Source: Alphaproteobacteria bacterium | Lineage (GTDB): Bacteria; Pseudomonadota; Alphaproteobacteria; Micropepsales; Micropepsaceae | Length of the DNA: 8,024 nucleotides | Direction of reading: 5' to 3' | NCBI GenBank assembly: GCA_947373775.1 | Contig: CANBZE010000064.1 | Span: 1 to 8,024 of the forward strand | Shown: positions 1-4,409 of the stretch, in pieces | Position numbering within the stretch: the stretch's first letter is position 1 | Layout of the letters: every line of letters begins with the position of its first letter | Notes under the pieces: model-generated | What the model was told of the DNA's origin: nothing | The model's database searches: none | The model's input: only the letters and a program-made list of their open reading frames with translations | Made by a program: the position numbers and the translations under genes

Positions 1-519
1 ATTTCGGCGGTGCCCTACAGCAATTCGGTGAAGATCGGCCTGCAGATGGCGCGCCGCTTCTGGGAAACCGACGATTACATCTATGGCGGCCACAGCTTCA
101 CCAGCCAGGACATCTCGCTGATCTCCTATCCCAACTATCATTTGTTCGAAGATGGCCCCGGTGTGCTGCTGGGCGCCTTCGCCAGCGGCGCGGGCGCTTA
201 CCGTTTGGCCGGCATGACGCCGGAGCAGCGCATCGAGGCGGCGCTGGCCCAGGGCTCGGTCTTCCATCCGGGCACCTACCGCAAGGAATTCCAGAACGGC
301 ACATCGGTGGCGTGGAGCCGCGTGCCCTGGACCATGGGCTGCTGCGCCCGCTGGAACGAGGAGACGCGCAAGACGCACTATCAGGAACTGGTAAAGGTGG
401 ACGACCGCGTGGTGCTGGCGGGCGAGCACGCTTCTTATGTCGGCTGCTGGATGGAGGGCGCGCTGCTGTCCTCGCTGGACGCTATCAGCCGCCTGCACAA
501 GCGCGCGCTGGAGGCCTGA
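1..519 (+). CDS. FAD-dependent amine oxidase, C-terminal fragment
   Basis: This reading frame is open from the left edge and shows the last 172 residues of a flavin monoamine oxidase family enzyme; the start and the N-terminal FAD-binding Rossmann motif lie outside the window. Family members oxidise primary or secondary amines, or amino acids, to imines with FAD. Visible family hallmarks are the end of the substrate domain (SVAWSRVPW, about fragment residues 102-110) and the C-terminal flavin-binding block VLAGEHASYVGCWMEGA (about 138-154). In that block AGEH plus the downstream GxxMEGA matches the MAO pattern AGTE...GYMEGA, and a Trp occupies the position of the second aromatic-cage Tyr of MAO B. 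Unusual cysteines lie close by (GCC at 113-115 and GCW at 148-150). The cytochrome c gene starts 2 nt after the stop, so the two are almost certainly co-transcribed, suggesting a dehydrogenase that passes electrons to the cytochrome rather than to oxygen. The substrate cannot be read from this part. Confidence 0.9.
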   Translation: MSAVPYSNSVKIGLQMARRFWETDDYIYGGHSFTSQDISLISYPNYHLFEDGPGVLLGAFASGAGAYRLAGMTPEQRIEAALAQGSVFHPGTYRKEFQNGTSVAWSRVPWTMGCCARWNEETRKTHYQELVKVDDRVVLAGEHASYVGCWMEGALLSSLDAISRLHKRALEA

Positions 520-521
520 TC

Positions 522-929
522 ATGTCGGCGAAACGCATTGCATTGTTGATCCTGGCGCTGACTGCGAACCCGGTGCTGGCCCAGGTGCCCAGCGGCGGCG
601 ACACCGCCGGCAGCGCGACCAACAAGGCGCCGCCCCCCATTACCGGCGAGCAGGTCTATCAACAGGTCTGCCAGGCCTGCCACATGGCCGATGCCAAGGG
701 CGGCAAGGGCGCCGCGATGATCCCGGCGCTGGCCAAGAATCCCAAGCTGGCGGAGCCCGGCTATCCTATCGGCATGATCCTGCAGGGCAGGGGCGCGATG
801 CCGCCGCTGACCGACCTGTTGAAGCCCGCCCAGATCGCGGGGGTCGTCACCTATGTGCGCACCCACTTCGGCAACAGCTACAAGAAGCCGGTGACCGAGG
901 CTGATGTGAAGATGATGATGGGGCAGTGA
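522..929 (+). CDS. small exported class I c-type cytochrome
   Basis: A 135-residue monoheme cytochrome c. Residues 1-20 form a Sec-type signal peptide (basic MSAKR, then a hydrophobic stretch, cleavage after VLA before QVP). The heme attachment motif is C50-QA-C53-H54, and the likely sixth iron ligand is Met93 in the GRGAMPPL motif, typical of class I cytochromes. A linker rich in Gly, Ala and Pro separates the signal peptide from the heme domain. The ATG at 522 is preceded by GGAGG (510-514), which lies inside the end of the upstream amine oxidase gene, implying co-translation. A longer frame starting at 312 overlaps the amine oxidase and lacks a signal peptide at its start, so it was not used. 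By analogy with the NicA2/CycN nicotine oxidoreductase system, the inferred role is periplasmic electron acceptor for the adjacent flavoenzyme. The mature protein would be soluble. Confidence 0.93.
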   Translation: MSAKRIALLILALTANPVLAQVPSGGDTAGSATNKAPPPITGEQVYQQVCQACHMADAKGGKGAAMIPALAKNPKLAEPGYPIGMILQGRGAMPPLTDLLKPAQIAGVVTYVRTHFGNSYKKPVTEADVKMMMGQ

Positions 930-952
930 CGCGGCCAAGCCTTTGTCGCGGC

Positions 953-1007
953 TTGATATTATCGAATATCGATAAACTACTTGCCGAATATCAATAATCT
1001 TGGTATT
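953..1007 (+). promoter_or_regulatory. repeat-rich promoter/operator region of the DUF2975-HTH cassette
   Basis: This AT-rich island in GC-rich surroundings holds several overlapping symmetric elements. GATATT-ATCG-AATATC (955-970) is an inverted repeat with perfect 6-bp arms. TATCGATA (967-974) is a perfect palindrome. AATATCAA (987-994) and TTGGTATT (1000-1007) form 8-bp arms with one mismatch. The 12-mers GAATATCGATAA (964-975) and GAATATCAATAA (986-997) are direct repeats, one mismatch apart, spaced 22 bp or about two helical turns. It lies 30-80 nt upstream of the DUF2975 start. The likely reading is an operator for the HTH protein encoded downstream. TTGATA at 953 could serve as a -35 box, but no convincing -10 follows at ideal spacing. 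Confidence 0.6.
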
Positions 1008-1036
1008 GAAGCCCGATAAATCGCGGGAGGGCTTCC

Positions 1037-1594
1037 ATGGCCGACAAACATCATCTGTTCACGATCACCCAATGGCTGCTGAAGGCGGCCACCATTTTCT
1101 GCGTCTTCCTTTCGGTGGTGCTGGCCCTGACCTTCATCGCCGTGGTCCTGGCGCTGGGCGCGCTGCTGGTGGCGCCGTCGCTGTTGCCGGTCTTCTCTGT
1201 CCCGCTTTCGGTGGAAGGCGTGCCGCTGATCACCATCCTGGCCGCGGCCCTGTTCCTGGTGGCGGGTGGACTGATCGGCACTGTCCTGGTGCTTTTCGCC
1301 GTTCGTGCCACCCACGGCATCGTGGATACCGCCATCGCCGGCGATCCCTTTGTCGGCGACAATGCCGAGCGGCTGAAGCGCATAGGCTGGCTGCTGCTGG
1401 GCATGATGGTGGTGCAGTTCCTGTCCACCACCATGGTGGTGGCGATTGCGCCCGACAATAACATCGCCGGGCACATCGATGGCGGCGATGGCATCTCGCT
1501 GACGGGGCTGCTGGCGGTACTGCTGATCTTCGTGCTGGCGCGCATCTTCCGCCACGGCGCGCAAATGCGGGCCGATCTGGAAGGCACGGTCTAG
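1037..1594 (+). CDS. DUF2975 family integral membrane protein
   Basis: A 185-residue protein with four predicted transmembrane helices, at about residues 17-43, 66-90, 115-137 and 154-172. The DUF2975 hallmarks are the loop before helix 3 (GDPFVGDNAERLKRIG, about 102-117) and the C-terminal tail FRHGAQMRADLEGTV (171-185), which resembles the family ending with Gly, Arg, acidic residues and a terminal T-V. The start is supported by GGAGG (1026-1030) 6 nt upstream of the ATG. The biochemical function of the family is unknown. It is repeatedly found next to a small XRE-type regulator, as here, where the HTH gene starts 3 nt after this stop. The membrane protein may sense something or hold the regulator in check, but that is inference. 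Nothing appears truncated. Confidence 0.9.
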   Translation: MADKHHLFTITQWLLKAATIFCVFLSVVLALTFIAVVLALGALLVAPSLLPVFSVPLSVEGVPLITILAAALFLVAGGLIGTVLVLFAVRATHGIVDTAIAGDPFVGDNAERLKRIGWLLLGMMVVQFLSTTMVVAIAPDNNIAGHIDGGDGISLTGLLAVLLIFVLARIFRHGAQMRADLEGTV

Positions 1595-1597
1595 CTC

Positions 1598-1813
1598 ATG
1601 GAGATCATCGTCAAGCTCGACGACATGCTTTACGCGCGCCGCATGACCCTGACCGAATTGGCGGAGAAGGTGGATATCACCCTGGCCAACCTGTCGATCC
1701 TCAAGACCGGCAAGGCAAAAGCGATCCGCTTTTCCACCCTGGCCGCGATCTGCGAGGCGCTGGATTGCCAGCCCGGCGATGTGCTGGGGTTTGGAGAAGC
1801 GGCAGCGGAGTGA
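1598..1813 (+). CDS. small XRE/Cro-CI family HTH transcriptional regulator
   Basis: A 71-residue DNA-binding protein that is essentially one helix-turn-helix domain. It starts with IIVKLDDMLYARRMTLTELAE, then has the recognition region ITLANLSILKTGKAKAIRFSTL (about 27-48) and ends with ALDCQPGDVL (about 54-63). This is the layout of the YozG-like short Cro/CI regulators found as partners of DUF2975 proteins. There is no extra dimerisation or sensor domain. The ATG lies 3 nt after the DUF2975 stop and has no strong Shine-Dalgarno sequence, so translation is probably coupled. The most likely role is autoregulation of the cassette through the repeats at 953-1007; other targets cannot be seen. 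The gene converges on the metallohydrolase gene with 19 nt between the stops and no obvious terminator. Confidence 0.92.
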   Translation: MEIIVKLDDMLYARRMTLTELAEKVDITLANLSILKTGKAKAIRFSTLAAICEALDCQPGDVLGFGEAAAE

Positions 1814-1832
1814 TCGCCGCCGCCGCCTGTTC

Positions 1833-2822
1833 CTAGTTCTTGGTGCGGATTTTCGCCGCCTTGGCGCATTCGCTCAGCACGGTCATATAGCGCGCCACGC
1901 CATCGGCACCGACAATGAAGGGGCTGGGGTCGCTGGCCTTGCGCACCCAGCGGCTGCGGATCCAGGCCTGATCGTACATGGAGTGATTGGAGAAGACGAT
2001 GGTGGCGCCTGCCGCCTTGGCCGCGGCAGCGAACTTTTCCGCCGACGCGATATAGGTATCGAAGCGCGCCTTGCTCCGGGGGAAGTTGAAGCCCATGCCG
2101 CCGGAATAGGCCACCGTCAGCGTCTTGCCGTGATCCTTGACCGGGAACAGATAGGACAGGGTGCCCAGGGTGTGGCCCGGCGTCTTGATGACGGTGATGG
2201 TTTCATCGCCCAGGGTCAGCTTCTGGCCGTCCTTGGCTTCCATGTCGCGCTTGGGCACGCCGCCCGGCATGTTGTTAGCCTTGATGATCGTGTCCCAGTC
2301 CACCGCGTCCATGATGACATGGGCGCCATACTTGTCCTGCAGCAGCTTGGCGCCTTCGTCATGGTCGCCGTGCCCGTGGCTGACGATCACATATTTGATG
2401 TCGGCGGGGTTGAGGCCCAGCTTCTTGAGGCCGTCCACGATCTCGGCCTCGGCGGCATAGTTGAACATGGTGTCCAGGACGATGATGCCGGCGCTGGTCT
2501 TGATTGCCCAGCTGTTGTGGATCTTGGTGCCGATGAAATAGACATTGTCGAATACCTGGGCCGGTTCGGCATACCAGGTGTCGCGCGCCGGTATGGGCCG
2601 GGGCTTGCCGGCGGCCACAGCGCGCATCATCGCGGCCGAGGGATCGGCGCCGTCGGACGGCTGAACGCACAGAACATTCAGGGTGCCGGAGAAATCCAGG
2701 CCTGCGGCCTTCTGTGCCGCCAGCACATGCCCGTCCACCGTGTCAGGGACCTGCGCCATGCTGGCGCCCGTCAAACCCAAACCCGCCGCCATCACCAATG
2801 CTGCCGAGAATGTCTTGCCCAT
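1833..2822 (-). CDS. exported class B3-like metallo-beta-lactamase-fold hydrolase
   Basis: A 329-residue metallohydrolase with a signal peptide at residues 1-23 (cleavage after SMA before QVP), so periplasmic or secreted. All six zinc ligands of a class B3-type dinuclear site are visible: H149, H151, D153 and H154 in the motif HGHGDH, H217 in PGHTLGT, and H280 in SNHSMYD. The place where many MBL-fold enzymes carry a bridging Asp has instead AYSGGMGF (238-245), in keeping with B3 enzymes that use Ser there. An extra region of about 60 residues (24-85) lies between the leader and the MBL core. The ATG is preceded by AAGGGG 7 nt upstream, supporting the start. Beta-lactam hydrolysis is possible, but many B3-like proteins act on lactones, esters or other substrates, so resistance should not be assumed. 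It appears monocistronic. Confidence 0.93.
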   Translation of the reverse strand: MGKTFSAALVMAAGLGLTGASMAQVPDTVDGHVLAAQKAAGLDFSGTLNVLCVQPSDGADPSAAMMRAVAAGKPRPIPARDTWYAEPAQVFDNVYFIGTKIHNSWAIKTSAGIIVLDTMFNYAAEAEIVDGLKKLGLNPADIKYVIVSHGHGDHDEGAKLLQDKYGAHVIMDAVDWDTIIKANNMPGGVPKRDMEAKDGQKLTLGDETITVIKTPGHTLGTLSYLFPVKDHGKTLTVAYSGGMGFNFPRSKARFDTYIASAEKFAAAAKAAGATIVFSNHSMYDQAWIRSRWVRKASDPSPFIVGADGVARYMTVLSECAKAAKIRTKN

Positions 2823-2946
2823 GATGTTTCCCCTTTGTTGTCCGGCTTTGCCGTTTGGGCAATCGGACCATGAACGGGGGAGGGGTTCAACGCCGCGGCC
2901 TTCGGCGGAAGCGTAAATTCCGGGAAAAGGCAGGTGCCGAAACGGC

Positions 2947-2973
2947 TTGCCTTGCCCGTCCGGCTTCTATATT
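2947..2973 (+). promoter_or_regulatory. putative sigma70 promoter of tRNA-Ser
   Basis: TATATT (2968-2973) matches the -10 consensus at five of six positions and lies 9 nt upstream of the first tRNA base. TTGCCT (2947-2952) is a possible -35 box with a short 15-nt spacer. The bases between the -10 and the tRNA are all G or C, like the GC-rich discriminators of growth-rate-controlled stable RNA promoters. Confidence 0.5.
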
Positions 2974-2982
2974 CCGGCCGGC

Positions 2983-3072
2983 GGACAGGTGGTCGAGTGG
3001 TCGATGGCACCGCACTCGAAATGCGGCGTACCTGCAAGGGTACCGTGGGTTCGAATCCCACCCTGTCCGCCA
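2983..3072 (+). tRNA. tRNA-Ser, anticodon CGA
   Basis: A complete class II tRNA of 90 nt including an encoded CCA. The acceptor stem pairs GGACAGG (2983-2989) with CCTGTCC (3062-3068). G3069 is the discriminator, as expected for serine, and CCA is 3070-3072. The anticodon stem CCGCA/TGCGG (3010-3014 with 3022-3026) encloses the loop CTCGAAA, with anticodon CGA at 3017-3019, reading UCG codons. The long variable arm pairs GTACC with GGTAC (3028-3032 with 3039-3043), which identifies it as a serine-type tRNA. The T arm is GTGGG/CCCAC around TTCGAAT (3045-3061). All stems are intact. Protein-like frames across this region are not genes. Confidence 0.97.
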
Positions 3073-3110
3073 ATAAAAAAGGCCTCCTTTTTGGAGGCCT
3101 TTTTTATTGG
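3070..3110. terminator. bidirectional rho-independent terminator joined to the tRNA 3' end
   Basis: CCAATAAAAAAGGCCTCC (3070-3087) and its exact reverse complement (3093-3110) enclose a TTTTT loop. The GC core GGCCTCC/GGAGGCC is flanked by A6 on the left and T6 on the right, so it can terminate transcription in both directions: the tRNA on the plus strand and read-through from the desaturase on the minus strand. The first three bases of the stem are the CCA of the tRNA. Confidence 0.92.
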
Positions 3111-3114
3111 CGAG

Positions 3115-3138
3115 CATGGCTGAGGATGAGAAGCCATG
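3115..3138. repeat. inverted repeat, 7-bp arms
   Basis: CATGGCT (3115-3121) and AGCCATG (3132-3138) are perfect complements around a 10-nt loop. This is the first of a run of small hairpins between the tRNA terminator and the desaturase gene. Its function is unknown. Confidence 0.5.
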
Positions 3139-3143
3139 TTCGA

Positions 3144-3183
3144 CAAACCGGCGACAGCCGGTTTGGGGCGGCGCGCAGCGCCG
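3144..3183. repeat. two adjacent GC-rich hairpins, REP-like
   Basis: CAAACCGGC (3144-3152) pairs perfectly with GCCGGTTTG (3157-3165) across a GACA loop. Four bases later CGGCGC (3169-3174) pairs with GCGCCG (3178-3183) across GCA. Tandem GC-rich hairpins in an intergenic space after a tRNA resemble REP-type palindromic elements; whether copies exist elsewhere in the genome cannot be seen here. Confidence 0.5.
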
Positions 3184-3201
3184 ATCCGAGCGAAGCGAGG
3201 A

Positions 3202-3227
3202 CGAAAACAGCCCAAAGGCTGTTTTCG
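3202..3227 (-). terminator. putative terminator of the desaturase gene
   Basis: CGAAAACAGCC (3202-3212) pairs perfectly with GGCTGTTTTCG (3217-3227) around a CAAA loop, giving an 11-bp stem. It begins 19 nt beyond the desaturase stop codon. Read on the minus strand, the right-hand arm of the stem carries four T bases, but there is no long free T tract, so it may be a weak terminator, an mRNA 3'-end stabiliser, or part of the neighbouring hairpin cluster. Confidence 0.5.
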
Positions 3228-3246
3228 CCAATCCCACCTTAATATC

Positions 3247-4239
3247 TTAAAGCGCCCGCGCCGCCTTGAACGACACCAGCCGTTTGCTCTGCTCGCACCA
3301 CAGCGAAAGCCGGGCGAGTTTCAGGCTGTCCCACAAGGTCAACCTGCCGATCGTTTTCAGTTCCGGATGATCGCGCAGCACCTTGGGCAGCCGGTAATAG
3401 GGAATGCGGCTGTTGAGGTGGTGAATGTGGTGGATGCCGATATTGCCGCTGAACCAGCGCAGCAGTCCGGGCAGGTCGTAAAAGGAACTGCCGGCAAGCG
3501 CGGCGTCGTGATGCGACCATTCTCCCGCGCGTGCCCAGAACACGGTCTCGAACTGGTGCTGAACGAAAAACAGCCACACCCCGATGGATGCCGCGATCAG
3601 CATGATCGGCAGATGCACCATCACGAAGGGGCCCAGGCCCACAAGACGTATCATTCCCGCGATTGCCAGGGCGATAACGGCATTGGTTCCGATGGTGCTG
3701 ATCCAGGGACGCCAGCCGTCGCGCATCTGGTGGAAGGGCAGCCGGTGCTGAAGCAGGAACATCCAGGCAGGTCCCACCACGAACATCACCGGTGCGCTGC
3801 GATAGATACGATACAGCAGGCGGCCGATCCGCGACTTGTCGCGGTATTCCTGCACGGTCAGCAGGTCGATATCGCCAATGCCGCGCCGGTCCAGGTTGCT
3901 GGACGTGGCGTGGTGGATGGCATGATTGCGTTTCCAGTAATCGAAGGGCGTCAGGGTCAGCACGCCCAGCACCCGGCCCACCCAGGTGTTCGCGGCCCGC
4001 TGGCGGAAAAAAGCGCCATGACCACAATCATGCTGGATGATGAACAGGCGGACCAGCAGGCCGCCGGCCGGAATCGCCAGCAGCAGGGTCAGCCAATATC
4101 CGACGCTGAGGGACCACCACATCAAGGCCCACAGCACCGCCAAAGGGACCAAGGTGATGCCGACCTCGAACAAGGCGCGCCGAAAATCGGGTTCGCAGTA
4201 ACGCAAAAGCGTGCGGGAAAGATCGGTGGGGCTTAGCAC
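3247..4239 (-). CDS. membrane fatty acid desaturase
   Basis: A 330-residue di-iron membrane desaturase. The three histidine boxes are all present: HDCGH at 70-74, HAIHH at 106-110 and HHIHH at 270-274. An additional QHQFE lies at 227-231, as in delta-12/acyl-lipid type enzymes. Hydrophobic membrane segments surround about 25-42, 47-67, 150-163 and 182-226, placing the boxes on the cytoplasmic face. Family members insert a cis double bond in acyl chains using O2 and electrons from ferredoxin or cytochrome b5; no electron donor gene is adjacent. The start is a GTG at 4239 with no good Shine-Dalgarno sequence. An in-frame stop shortly upstream and no intervening ATG make it the best choice, with TTG at codon 12 as the alternative. 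Likely role: membrane fluidity or modification of an unusual lipid or carotenoid; the exact substrate is not readable. The gene is divergent from the PQQ dehydrogenase. Confidence 0.94.
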   Translation of the reverse strand: MLSPTDLSRTLLRYCEPDFRRALFEVGITLVPLAVLWALMWWSLSVGYWLTLLLAIPAGGLLVRLFIIQHDCGHGAFFRQRAANTWVGRVLGVLTLTPFDYWKRNHAIHHATSSNLDRRGIGDIDLLTVQEYRDKSRIGRLLYRIYRSAPVMFVVGPAWMFLLQHRLPFHQMRDGWRPWISTIGTNAVIALAIAGMIRLVGLGPFVMVHLPIMLIAASIGVWLFFVQHQFETVFWARAGEWSHHDAALAGSSFYDLPGLLRWFSGNIGIHHIHHLNSRIPYYRLPKVLRDHPELKTIGRLTLWDSLKLARLSLWCEQSKRLVSFKAARAL

Positions 4240-4349
4240 TTCGGTGTTTCGGGGGCTGAGGCTGCGCGGTGTCAGTCCTACGCATTTCGCTCAAAGATCA
4301 CAAGCGGATACCATAGCTGCCCATATTTGGCCCAAAGCCTGCATTATTT

Positions 4350-4379
4350 TTCACCTGTTCCCGTTTCCCGACCTATCAT
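4350..4379 (+). promoter_or_regulatory. putative promoter of the PQQ dehydrogenase
   Basis: TTCACC (4350-4355) and TATCAT (4374-4379) are separated by 18 nt and match the sigma70 -35 and -10 consensus at four and five positions. Transcription would begin near 4386, giving a leader of about 24 nt that contains the G-rich ribosome site GGGGGGA (4401-4407). A small palindrome, TTTGG-C-CCAAA (4326-4336), lies just upstream and could be an operator, but it is short. No equally good promoter was seen for the divergent desaturase. Confidence 0.45.
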
Positions 4380-4409
4380 CCGGGCAGATAAAGACGCCCC
4401 GGGGGGAAT

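Noticed and set aside
936..955. Hairpin CAAGCC/GGCTTG as a terminator after the cytochrome c gene
   Set aside because: The stem has only 6 bp and no T tract follows, so it does not support a terminator call.
1425..1442. Perfect 18-bp palindrome CCACCACCATGGTGGTGG
   Set aside because: It lies inside the DUF2975 coding region, where it encodes STTMVVA within a membrane helix; codon choice explains it and no regulatory role is suggested by its place.
1833..2822. Calling the metallohydrolase a beta-lactamase resistance gene
   Set aside because: Zinc ligands alone do not distinguish beta-lactamases from the many other B3-like hydrolases.
1779..2873. Plus-strand open frame of 364 codons opposite the metallohydrolase
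   Set aside because: It is antisense to a gene with a signal peptide and a full zinc-ligand set, and it overlaps the end of the HTH gene; no domain is visible.
2983..3227. tRNA-Ser as an integration site of a genomic island
   Set aside because: No integrase gene and no direct repeat of the tRNA 3' end are present in the window, and the genes that follow look like ordinary chromosomal genes.
2855..3242. Several open frames on both strands across the tRNA region
   Set aside because: They run through a perfectly folded tRNA-Ser and its terminator and cannot be real proteins.
3136..4236. Long plus-strand open frame of 366 codons opposite the desaturase
   Set aside because: It is antisense to a gene with three intact histidine boxes. 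Its composition (rich in Gln, His, Arg and Gly) is typical of a high-GC shadow frame and it has no recognisable domain.
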